Source of the DNA: JANYCG01 sp031428695
Lineage (GTDB): Bacteria > Pseudomonadota > Gammaproteobacteria > Burkholderiales > Burkholderiaceae_C
DNA length: 10,081 nt
NCBI GenBank assembly: GCA_031428695.1
Contig: JANOYE010000277.1
Location: forward strand, 1-10,081
Direction of reading: 5' to 3'
The position numbers were made by a program, and so were the translations under genes. Shown piece after piece: positions 1 to 6,101 of the stretch (its first letter is position 1; every line of letters starts with the position of its first letter). The notes beneath the pieces were generated by a model that was given only the letters and a program-made list of their open reading frames with translations, made no database searches and had not been told where the DNA came from.

Positions 1-1008
1 GGCCGGGCGCGGCAGGTCGTTCATGGCGGCGTCGATGATGCAGAAATTCTTTTGCTCGCCAGGCTTGAGGTACAAAGTTTCGGTGACACACACGCCTGCG
101 TTGCCCACCAGCGAGCGGCCGGGTTCGATCATCAAGAGCCGTTGGCCGTACCCGCGCGCGTCGAGTTTCGCCAACAGCTTGCGCCACAAGACGTCGGCGG
201 CAGGCGGTTGGTCGTCGTCGTCGTTGTTGTAGTTGATGCCCAGGCCACCGCCGAAATCGAGGTGGTGAATGGGGATGCCCGCGCCTTCAATTGCCTGCAC
301 CTGGTCCATCATGCGGTCTACGGCCTCGAGGTAGGGCCCCTCGGTGGTGATCTGCGAGCCGATGTGGAAATCGATGCCCACCACCTCCAGCCCCGGCAAG
401 GCCACAGCGCGCTGGTAGGTTTGCATCACGCGCTCCTGCGCCACGCCAAACTTGTTGCCTTTGAGCCCGGTGGAGATGTAGGGGTGGGTTTGCGGGTCCA
501 CATTCGGGTTGACGCGGATGCTCACGGGCGCGCGCCGGCCTTGGTGCTGTTTGTTGGCGCTTGCGAAGGCCAGCGCGACTTCATTGAGCACTTCGAGTTC
601 GGCCTCGCTCTCCACATTGAAGCAGCCGATGCCGGCTTGCAGCGCCTGTTTCATCTCGGCGCGGGTTTTACCGACGCCGGAGAAGATGATCTTTTCTGGC
701 TTTGCGCCCGCCGCCAGCACACGCGCAAGCTCGCCGCCCGAGACGATGTCAAAACCACAACCGGCCTGGGCGAACACTTGGATCACACCCAGCGCCTGGT
801 TGGCCTTCATGGCATAACAAATCTGCACCTGGCGGCCTTCAAAGCCGCGTTGGTAGGCGGCCAAGGCGGCCAGCATGGCGGCTTTGGAGTAGACGAACAG
901 CGGCGTGCCGTGGCGCCGCGCCAAGGCGGCCAGCGCCAGATTTTCAGCATGCAGCTGGCCTTGTCGGTAGGCGAAATGCGGGTGGCCGGGAAGGGTTCGA
1001 AGTGTCAT
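1..1008 (-). CDS. lysA: Diaminopimelate decarboxylase LysA, 3' end beyond the window
   Basis: PLP-dependent enzyme that decarboxylates meso-diaminopimelate to L-lysine, the last step of lysine biosynthesis in the cytoplasm. The minus frame is open from an ATG at 1008 to base 1, giving 336 residues. Family members have about 415-420, so roughly 80 C-terminal residues, including the C-terminal cysteine motif of the active site, lie outside. Visible fold-type III decarboxylase motifs are YAMKAN with the PLP-binding lysine at K68, HIGSQI at 215-220 (His expected to stack on the PLP ring), GGGLGI at 253-258 (phosphate binding) and EPGRS at 295-299 (Glu expected to contact the pyridine nitrogen). 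The visible end, DAAMNDLPRPA, is also typical. A run of four Asp follows GGGLGI. No strong ribosome binding site precedes the ATG, but the next residues (TLRTLPGHPHF) fit the family start. It follows lptM by 56 bp and is probably cotranscribed with it. Confidence 0.97.
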   Translation of the reverse strand, partial: MTLRTLPGHPHFAYRQGQLHAENLALAALARRHGTPLFVYSKAAMLAALAAYQRGFEGRQVQICYAMKANQALGVIQVFAQAGCGFDIVSGGELARVLAAGAKPEKIIFSGVGKTRAEMKQALQAGIGCFNVESEAELEVLNEVALAFASANKQHQGRRAPVSIRVNPNVDPQTHPYISTGLKGNKFGVAQERVMQTYQRAVALPGLEVVGIDFHIGSQITTEGPYLEAVDRMMDQVQAIEGAGIPIHHLDFGGGLGINYNNDDDDQPPAADVLWRKLLAKLDARGYGQRLLMIEPGRSLVGNAGVCVTETLYLKPGEQKNFCIIDAAMNDLPRPA

Positions 1009-1064
1009 TTCGGGGCGTTGTTGGTTTGGGCGGGGAAGTTGCTAACCGTTGCTGGCAAGGCGGA

Positions 1065-1259
1065 CTAGCGGGACGCCGGTTTAGCCGGTGGCAAGGCGAT
1101 CGGATCAACCGGCTGATCTGTTGTCATTTTGGGCACCAACGTTTGCGGCAAGGTCGCGCGGTTGGCAGCGGCGGCGTCGGTGGGCAGGTACAAGGCGCCC
1201 TGTTGGCCGCAGGCGCCCAATGTGGCGGCGACCACAACACCAGCCAAACTGGCGATCAT
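1065..1259 (-). CDS. lptM: LptM (YifL-type) small outer membrane lipoprotein
   Basis: 64-residue lipoprotein. In E. coli, LptM assists oxidative maturation of the LPS translocon LptD/LptE at the outer membrane. The sequence shows a hydrophobic stretch, the lipobox LGAC with the lipidated cysteine at C17, and then CGQQGALYLP, the family signature (usually CGQKGPLYLP). The rest is a Pro/Ala-rich, probably unstructured tail. The ATG at 1259 has AAAGGGG eight bases upstream. The frame stays open far upstream, but no ATG, GTG or TTG lies nearby, and the upstream codons run antisense through cyaY. Oddly, the n-region (MIASLAG) carries no Lys or Arg, unlike a normal signal peptide. The gene lies between cyaY (divergent) and lysA (downstream, same strand), the usual context in beta- and gammaproteobacteria. 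The family call is firm; the function is by homology. Confidence 0.9.
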   Translation of the reverse strand: MIASLAGVVVAATLGACGQQGALYLPTDAAAANRATLPQTLVPKMTTDQPVDPIALPPAKPASR

Positions 1260-1298
1260 GTGCCCAACCCCTTTGGCAGTGCGTGATAGGCCCCTGAC

Positions 1299-1304
1299 TA
1301 GAAT
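1299..1304 (+). promoter_or_regulatory. Candidate -10 element for cyaY
   Basis: TAGAAT matches the sigma-70 -10 consensus at five of six bases. It would place the transcript start near 1311, about 24 bases before the cyaY ATG. The only -35-like hexamer upstream is TTGGCA at 1273-1278, but the spacer is 20 bases, longer than the usual 16-18. Weak prediction. Confidence 0.3.
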
Positions 1305-1334
1305 CGATGAACATTGAACCATGGTGACATTGTA

Positions 1335-1676
1335 ATGACCGACCTTGAATTTCTGGACCGCGCCGAATTGGTGCTCACGGCGGTGGAGGCCTGTTGCGAC
1401 CGCATCAACGAAGACACCGAGGCCGACATCGACAACCAGCGCGTGGGCGGCATGGTCACCCTGGTGTTTGGCAACAAGAGCCAAATCGTCATCAACCTGC
1501 AAAAACCCCTGCATGAGATCTGGCTGGCGGCCAAGTCGGGCGGCTATCACTACAAATTCAGTAGCGGCTCGTGGCATGACACAAAGGGCCAGGGCGAGTT
1601 TTTCTCCAGCCTGTCGCGTTACGCGAGCGACCAAGCGGGCCAACCCCTGTTGTTCAGCGCCGCCCTCAGTTCTTGA
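1335..1676 (+). CDS. cyaY: Frataxin-like iron-binding protein CyaY
   Basis: 113-residue bacterial frataxin, the usual family length (about 105-115). CyaY binds iron through an acidic surface and modulates the cysteine desulfurase IscS during cytoplasmic iron-sulfur cluster assembly. Visible features are an acidic N-terminal helix region (TDLEFLDRAELVL, then EACCDRINEDTEADID, about residues 2-36). A beta-sheet core with GMVTLVFGNKSQIVIN and the conserved QKPLHEIWLAAKSGGYHY follows (about 40-77), then the C-terminal helix ending in LLFSAALSS. The ATG at 1335 is chosen because the protein then begins at the family start and GGTGA at 1323-1327 sits seven bases upstream. The in-frame ATG at 1314 would add only seven unrelated residues. 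The gene diverges from lptM and overlaps the 3' end of mrcA tail to tail. Confidence 0.95.
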   Translation: MTDLEFLDRAELVLTAVEACCDRINEDTEADIDNQRVGGMVTLVFGNKSQIVINLQKPLHEIWLAAKSGGYHYKFSSGSWHDTKGQGEFFSSLSRYASDQAGQPLLFSAALSS

Positions 1677-4062
1677 ACAGGTCGAGGATTCGTCGCTTTT
1701 CCTCAGCGGGCGGCAAGGCATGCACAGAGTGTGAGCCCTCCGCAGGTTGATCTTCCAGCCCGAGCGATTGAACACCGCCGCGCACAAACTCATTGAAGTA
1801 CCACTCGCCGCCGACGTTGGAAATACCTTCCGGCGCGGTGTATTCCTGTACCGGCACACCCTTGAGCGCGTGTTGCATATAGCTGATCCAGACCGGCAAC
1901 GCGAGGCCACCGCCGGTTTCGTTGCTGCCGAGTTTGCGTGGCGTGTCGTAGCCAATCCAGGTTACCGCCGCGAGCGTCGGTTGGTAGCCAGCAAACCAGG
2001 CGTCCATCGAGTCATTGGTGGTGCCGGTTTTGCCGTAAATGTCGCCCCGCCCCAGGGCCGCTTTGGCTTTGGCGGCCGTGCCGGAGCGGGTGACTTCCTG
2101 CAGCAGGCTGCTCATCAGGAAGGCGTTGCGCGGGGCGATGCCACGCATGGATTCGTCGAGCACCGGTATTTTGGTTTGCTGCAGCACTTTGCCCTTTTGT
2201 TCGGTCACCTTGGCGATCATCCAGGGGTTGACGCGGTAGCCGCCGTTGGCAAAGACCGAATAAGCGGTGGCCATTTGCAGGGGCGTGACGGAACCGGCGC
2301 CCAGCGCCATGGTGAGGTAGGCCGGATGTTTGTCGTCTTCAAAGCCGAAATTGTTGATCCAGCTTTGGGCGAATTGCGGGGTGATGGAATTCATGATGCG
2401 GATCGAGATCATGTTCTTCGATCTCGCCAAACCAGTGCGCAGGGACATCGGCCCGTCAAACTTGCCGTCGTAGTTTTTCGGCTCCCAGGCCTGGCCGCCG
2501 GTGACACCCGCGCTGAAGAACAGCGCAGAGTCGTTGATGACGGTCGAAGGGGTGAAGCCTTTTTCGAGGGCCGCAGAATAAATAAAAGGCTTGAAGCTCG
2601 AACCCGGCTGGCGCCAGGCTTGTGTGACGTGGTTGAATTTATTCATTTCGAAATCAAAGCCACCCACCATCGCTTTGATGGCGCCATTGCGCGGGTCGAT
2701 CGCCACGAAAGCGCCTTCCACTTCGGGCAACTGCGTGATCTCCCAGGCCCCTTTGGTGGTTTTGGCAACGCGGATCAACGCGCCACGGCGGATTTTGATG
2801 TTCGGTGGGGCCTTGTCGGCCAGGCCGGAACGTGCGGGGTTCAGGTTGTCGCCGGTGATCTCAATGACCAGGCCATTGGGGCGAATGGCCGATATCTTGC
2901 GGGCGTTGGCCTCCAACACCATAGCTGACATCACATCGCCGTTGTCGGGGTACTCGTCCAGCGCATCGTCAATGGCTTCTTCGAGCGCAGGGCCGCTGGC
3001 CGGCAGGACGAAGAACTGCTCGGGGCCGCGGTAGACCTGGCGGCGTTCGTAGTCCATGATGCCGCGGCGCAAGGCTTTGTACGCAACATCCTGGTCGGTT
3101 GACTTGATGGTGGTGTAGACGTTGAGGCCGCGCGTGTAGGTTTCTGCGCCGTATTGGGCAAACATCAACTGGCGCACGGTTTCGGCGATGTATTCGCCAT
3201 GCACGCGGTAGGCGTCGGAGACTGATTTGATCTTCAGCTCCTGGTCAGTGGCCGTTTGAGCCTCTGCGGCGGTGATGAAGTTGTTTTCCTTCATCCGCTC
3301 GATGACGCGCAACTGGCGCGCCCGCGCCCGCTTGGGGTTGCTGATCGGGTTGTAGGCTGAAGGCGCTTGTGGCAGGCCCGCCAACATGGCGGCCTCGGCG
3401 ATGGTGATGTTTTTGAGGGGTTTGTCGAAATAGGCTTCGGAGGCTGCGGCGAACCCGTAAGACCGGTTGCCCAGAAAAATCTGATTCATGTAGATTTCAA
3501 GAATCTGATCCTTGGTCAGCAGGTGCTCCAGTTTGAACGTGAGAAGCACCTCGTAAATTTTTCGGATGTAGTTCTTCTCGGATGACAAATAGACGTTGCG
3601 GGCCACCTGCATCGTGATGGTCGAGGCGCCCTGGCTTTTGGCTTTGCCCAGGTTGGCCAGCGCGGCACGCATAAAACCTTTGTAGGAAACACCGCCGTGC
3701 TGGTAAAACTCGGTGTCTTCAATCGCCAGCACCGCGTCGATCATCACCTTGGGGATTTCTTTGATCGGTGTCAGATTGCGCCGCTCCTCGCCAAATTCGC
3801 CCAGCAACACGTTGTCCGACGAAAAAACCCGCAACGGCAGGATCGGGCGGTAATCTGAAAGGTCGGAAATGTCGGGTAAATTGGGATAAGCCACTGACAA
3901 TGCGATTGCCACAACAATCAATATTGAGAGCGCGCCAGCCAGGAGCAGCCCAGCGCTCCAATAGATGAGGCGAAGCAGCATGCGTCCCAAATTAAAGCCG
4001 CCTGGGGTTGGATTGGCTGGCGGCGAGTCGGCGGAGGTGTTTAGAGCGGGGATAGCAGGCAT
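1666..4062 (-). CDS. mrcA: Penicillin-binding protein 1A, bifunctional transglycosylase/transpeptidase
   Basis: 798-residue class A PBP that polymerises lipid II into glycan strands and cross-links the peptides in the periplasm, anchored in the inner membrane. A cytoplasmic N-terminus is followed by a membrane segment at about 34-58. The GT51 domain shows EDTEFYQHGG with catalytic E115, GASTITMQ at 145-152, RKIYE near 167-171 and KDQILEIYMNQIFLGN at 184-199. An OB-like insertion of PBP1A type lies at about 320-445. The transpeptidase domain has the SxxK motif SSFK (nucleophile S488, K491), SKN at 548-550 and KTG at 678-680, so both activities look intact. The start at 4062 lacks a clear ribosome binding site; ATG 3981 (residue 28, just before the membrane segment) is an alternative. 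It is divergent from pilM, as in many proteobacteria. The stop lies inside the end of cyaY. The symbol ponA is also used. Confidence 0.96.
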   Translation of the reverse strand: MPAIPALNTSADSPPANPTPGGFNLGRMLLRLIYWSAGLLLAGALSILIVVAIALSVAYPNLPDISDLSDYRPILPLRVFSSDNVLLGEFGEERRNLTPIKEIPKVMIDAVLAIEDTEFYQHGGVSYKGFMRAALANLGKAKSQGASTITMQVARNVYLSSEKNYIRKIYEVLLTFKLEHLLTKDQILEIYMNQIFLGNRSYGFAAASEAYFDKPLKNITIAEAAMLAGLPQAPSAYNPISNPKRARARQLRVIERMKENNFITAAEAQTATDQELKIKSVSDAYRVHGEYIAETVRQLMFAQYGAETYTRGLNVYTTIKSTDQDVAYKALRRGIMDYERRQVYRGPEQFFVLPASGPALEEAIDDALDEYPDNGDVMSAMVLEANARKISAIRPNGLVIEITGDNLNPARSGLADKAPPNIKIRRGALIRVAKTTKGAWEITQLPEVEGAFVAIDPRNGAIKAMVGGFDFEMNKFNHVTQAWRQPGSSFKPFIYSAALEKGFTPSTVINDSALFFSAGVTGGQAWEPKNYDGKFDGPMSLRTGLARSKNMISIRIMNSITPQFAQSWINNFGFEDDKHPAYLTMALGAGSVTPLQMATAYSVFANGGYRVNPWMIAKVTEQKGKVLQQTKIPVLDESMRGIAPRNAFLMSSLLQEVTRSGTAAKAKAALGRGDIYGKTGTTNDSMDAWFAGYQPTLAAVTWIGYDTPRKLGSNETGGGLALPVWISYMQHALKGVPVQEYTAPEGISNVGGEWYFNEFVRGGVQSLGLEDQPAEGSHSVHALPPAEEKRRILDLFKN

Positions 4063-4088
4063 TCAAGAAGCGATAAGGTCGCGCCACC

Positions 4089-4094
4089 ATTATA
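4089..4094 (-). promoter_or_regulatory. Candidate -10 element for mrcA
   Basis: The minus strand reads TATAAT, a perfect sigma-70 -10 hexamer, preceded by a T run. Transcription would start near 4082, leaving about a 20-base leader before the mrcA ATG at 4062. No good -35 hexamer is found at 15-18 bases; the matching positions read GTCCAT or similar. Confidence 0.45.
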
Positions 4095-4156
4095 AAAAAG
4101 CCAGGACAGCGATGGACTTTTGTTCGTGTGTTGCAATGTTACCGGGAACCGCGCGA

Positions 4157-4167
4157 CCATCGGATGG
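4157..4167. repeat. Short inverted repeat in the mrcA-pilM intergenic region
   Basis: Five-base arms CCATC and GATGG flank a single G, making a near-perfect palindrome about 40 bases upstream of the candidate pil -35 box. It could be half of an operator or chance; nothing in the sequence names a regulator. Confidence 0.3.
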
Positions 4168-4208
4168 CACGACTTGGGGCTGATATGCTGGTCAGGAAGC
4201 GTCTGCTT

Positions 4209-4235
4209 TTGACAACGTTTGATAGCACCCAAAAT
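4209..4235 (+). promoter_or_regulatory. Candidate sigma-70 promoter for the pilMNOPQ operon
   Basis: A perfect -35 hexamer TTGACA at 4209-4214 is followed after 15 bases by CAAAAT at 4230-4235 (four of six matches to TATAAT). The spacer is short and the -10 weak, so this would be a modest or activator-assisted promoter. The leader to the pilM start would be about 90 bases. A weaker -10-like TATGCT lies at 4184-4189. Confidence 0.35.
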
Positions 4236-4320
4236 GGAAAAATCCTTTGCGGGACAAGGAGCTTACTGATAGCATTCAAGTGAAGTCTTAAGTTTCGCCG
4301 GTTCTCAATCGGCTTGTTTC

Positions 4321-4325
4321 AGGGG
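4321..4325 (+). promoter_or_regulatory. Ribosome binding site that decides the TTG start of pilM
   Basis: AGGGG sits six bases before the TTG at 4332. No comparable site precedes the in-frame TTG at 4314 or the ATG at 4374, so this site picks the TTG at 4332 as the pilM start. Confidence 0.65.
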
Positions 4326-4331
4326 ATTGTC

Positions 4332-5411
4332 TTGATCTCTTTGGGGTCGTTGTTTAGTCGTCAGCCCGCAGCTATGTTGGGTTTGGACATCAGTTCTTCC
4401 AGTGTCAAGCTGGTTGAGCTGAGCCGTGACAAAGGTGGAAACCTGGTTCTTGACCGTTGCGCCATCGAGCCGCTGGAGCGCGGCTGGATCACCGACGGCA
4501 ATATTGAAAAGTTTGACGAAGTGGCCGAGGCGGTGCGCCGACTGGTCAAAAAGAGCGGCACCAAAACCAAAAACGTGGCCATGGCGCTGCCGCCCTCTGC
4601 GGTGATCACCAAAAAAATCATTTTGCCAGGTGGCTTGTCTGACATGGAGCTTGAGCTGCAAGTCGAAACCGAGGCCAACCAGTACATTCCCTTTCCACTG
4701 GATGAAGTGAGCCTTGATTTTTGCGTGATTGGGCCGAGCAGCGCGTCAGCCGGTGATCTTGACGTCTTGATCGCTGCCTCGCGCCGCGAGAAAGTGCAAG
4801 ACATTCAAGGTCTGGCCGAAGCCGCCGGGCTGAAGCCGGTGATCATTGATGTCGAATCATTCGCTTCCAGGCTGGCTACGGGGCGCTTGATCGAAACCTT
4901 GCCGAACAAGGGCGCTGGCACCATCGTGGCGCTGTTTGAAGTGGGCGCCATGACAACCAGCATGCAAGTCATACGCGACGATGAGGTGCTGTATGACCGG
5001 GATCAGGCCTTTGGCGGCGCACAGCTCACGCAGCTGATCGTGCGCCAATATGGCTTCTCGCTGGAAGAAGCCGAAACCAAGAAACGCAGCGGCGAATTGC
5101 CTGATGATTACGAATCCAGCGTGCTCAAGCCGTTTGTCGAGAGCATGGTGCAAGAGATTGGCCGCGCCTTGCAGTTCTTTTTTACCAGCACGCCCCACAA
5201 CAAGGTCGATTACATCCTTCTGGCGGGCGGCTCCGCCGCGCTGCCGGGCCTGACGGCGGCGGTTCAGCAGCACACCACCTTCGTGTGCAACCTGCTCAAC
5301 CCGTTTGAGGGCATGGAGATGGGCAGCGGCGTGCGGCTGAAAAAAATGACGCGTGAAGCGCCCTCGTACCTGACTTCGTGCGGCCTGGCGCTGCGGAGGT
5401 TCATGCAGTGA
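4332..5411 (+). CDS. pilM: Type IV pilus assembly protein PilM, actin-like ATPase
   Basis: 359-residue cytoplasmic actin/FtsA-like protein. It binds ATP and the N-terminal tail of PilN, and helps couple the inner membrane motor to the alignment complex of the type IV pilus. With the TTG start at 4332 the protein begins MISLGSLFSR. It continues with the first phosphate-binding strand LGLDISSSSVKLVEL at 16-30, NVAMALPPSAVITKKI at 81-96 and TEANQYIPFPLDEV at 113-126. A second nucleotide-binding strand follows around 200-210, and the C-terminal adenosine-contact motif YILLAGGSAALPGL is at 294-307. The second phosphate motif reads FEVGA rather than the more common DIGA. Length agrees with the family (about 350-360). 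The TTG is supported by AGGGG six bases upstream; starting at ATG 4374 would remove only the first 14 residues. Its stop overlaps the pilN start by four bases. Confidence 0.95.
   Translation: MISLGSLFSRQPAAMLGLDISSSSVKLVELSRDKGGNLVLDRCAIEPLERGWITDGNIEKFDEVAEAVRRLVKKSGTKTKNVAMALPPSAVITKKIILPGGLSDMELELQVETEANQYIPFPLDEVSLDFCVIGPSSASAGDLDVLIAASRREKVQDIQGLAEAAGLKPVIIDVESFASRLATGRLIETLPNKGAGTIVALFEVGAMTTSMQVIRDDEVLYDRDQAFGGAQLTQLIVRQYGFSLEEAETKKRSGELPDDYESSVLKPFVESMVQEIGRALQFFFTSTPHNKVDYILLAGGSAALPGLTAAVQQHTTFVCNLLNPFEGMEMGSGVRLKKMTREAPSYLTSCGLALRRFMQ
5395..5400 (+). promoter_or_regulatory. Ribosome binding site that decides the GTG start of pilN
   Basis: GGAGGT, close to the ideal Shine-Dalgarno sequence, ends seven bases before the GTG at 5408. 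This supports GTG 5408 over the in-frame ATG at 5378, which would add ten residues ahead of the conserved INLLPHR motif. Confidence 0.75.
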
Positions 5412-6091
5412 TCTTGATCAACCTGCTTCCCCATCGGGAAGCCGCCCGCAAGGCCCGGAAAGATTTTTTCAACGTATCCCTAGGCGCTGCGGCGTTGCTT
5501 GGCGGTTTGATTGCTGGGGGCATCTTTCTTTGGTACCAGGCGCAAATTTCCCTTCAGCAGCGCAACAACAACGTGTTGACCAGTGAAATCAAGGTGCTTG
5601 AGGGGCAAATCAAGGACATTGCCGGCCTGGAGTCAGAAATTGCCGCCCTGCGCGCGCGCCAGCAGGCCGTGGAAGACTTGCAAGCCGACCGCAACCAACC
5701 GGTTTATCTGTTGACCGAGTTGGTCAAACAGTTGCCCGATGGTGTCTACATCGGCTCCATGAAGCAAGACAACCAGCTTGTGACACTGCAGGGCGTGGCG
5801 CAATCGAACGAGCGGGTCTCCGAACTGCTGCGCAATTTGGCCAATAACACACCGTGGTTCACCAAGCCAGAGTTGGTAGAAATCGTTGCGGGCAACGTGG
5901 CGCTGAACCCGCGAGAGCAAAAGCGGGTGGCCAATTTCACCATCCGGGTTCGACTGGTTCGTTCCAGCGACGCGCAAAAGGCCGCGCAGGCTTTGGCAGC
6001 AGCGCCAGTGGCGGTTCCTGCCGGGAAAGCGGCCGGTCCAGCGGCCATCCCAGCGGCTATCCCGGCGGCAGCAGTGCCGCAGAAAAAATAG
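5408..6091 (+). CDS. pilN: Type IV pilus inner membrane protein PilN
   Basis: 227-residue bitopic inner membrane protein that pairs with PilO and recruits PilM. The N-terminus MILINLLPHR contains the conserved INLLP motif (residues 4-8) known to insert into a groove of PilM. A basic stretch (EAARKARKDF, 11-20) precedes a membrane segment at about 23-43. A periplasmic coiled coil at about 45-92 follows, then a ferredoxin-like domain at about 95-195 (VYLLTELVKQLPDGVYI, LQGVAQSNERVSELLRNL). From about 190 on, the protein is an Ala/Pro-rich tail with a PAAI tandem repeat, ending in QKK; it may serve as a flexible linker. The GTG start shares bases with the pilM stop (GTGA), suggesting translational coupling, and GGAGGT lies just upstream. 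pilO follows after 10 bases. Confidence 0.95.
   Translation: MILINLLPHREAARKARKDFFNVSLGAAALLGGLIAGGIFLWYQAQISLQQRNNNVLTSEIKVLEGQIKDIAGLESEIAALRARQQAVEDLQADRNQPVYLLTELVKQLPDGVYIGSMKQDNQLVTLQGVAQSNERVSELLRNLANNTPWFTKPELVEIVAGNVALNPREQKRVANFTIRVRLVRSSDAQKAAQALAAAPVAVPAGKAAGPAAIPAAIPAAAVPQKK
6038..6073 (+). repeat. Three 12-base tandem units in the 3' end of pilN
   Basis: Three consecutive 12-base units, CCAGCGGCCATC, CCAGCGGCTATC and CCGGCGGCAGCA, encode PAAI-PAAI-PAAA (PilN residues 211-222). The first two differ by one base. The tract sits in the low-complexity tail and looks like a recent in-frame expansion. Confidence 0.7.
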
Positions 6092-6101
6092 GGCGCAGCG
6101 T

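Larger units (their letters stand above)
4063..4331. other. Divergent intergenic region between mrcA and pilM
   Basis: This 269 bp region, the longest non-coding stretch in the window, must hold the promoters of mrcA (leftward) and the pil operon (rightward). It contains a perfect TATAAT on the minus strand close to mrcA, a perfect TTGACA on the plus strand, and a short inverted repeat (CCATC-G-GATGG, 4157-4167). GATAGCA occurs at 4221-4227 and 4268-4274, and again at 4051-4057 inside mrcA. CATTCAAG occurs at 4273-4280 and also at 4060-4067 over the mrcA start. I see no credible coding frame, RNA gene or intrinsic terminator. Confidence 0.8.

Noticed and set aside
145..152. Altered GT51 motif in PBP1A (GASTITMQ in place of GASTITQQ; protein residues 145-152)
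   Set aside because: Met at this position occurs in other betaproteobacterial PBP1A proteins as far as I recall, and the catalytic residues are intact, so I do not treat it as a defect.
1038..1053. GTTGCT direct repeat between lptM and lysA
   Set aside because: Only two six-base copies with a four-base spacer, and no hairpin or T run. It is most likely chance and not a terminator.
52..1068. Long plus-strand open frame (338 codons) across the left part of the window
   Set aside because: It is antisense to lysA, whose protein shows all the decarboxylase motifs. The plus-strand translation is low-complexity with long Val and Arg/His runs and no recognisable domain.
1260..1955. Upstream extension of the lptM frame, making a 296-residue protein
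   Set aside because: The extension runs antisense over cyaY and into the 3' end of mrcA, and resembles no protein. Only the last 64 residues form a lipoprotein.
1747..2928. Plus-strand open frame of 393 codons inside mrcA
   Set aside because: It is antisense to the transpeptidase region of PBP1A. Its existence follows from GC-rich codon bias; no ribosome binding site or domain is visible.
4166..4182. Sigma-54-like promoter upstream of pilM, beginning TGGCACG
   Set aside because: The -24 part matches, but the -12 part reads GGGGC where TTGC is expected and the GC is one base out of register, so it is not a credible site.
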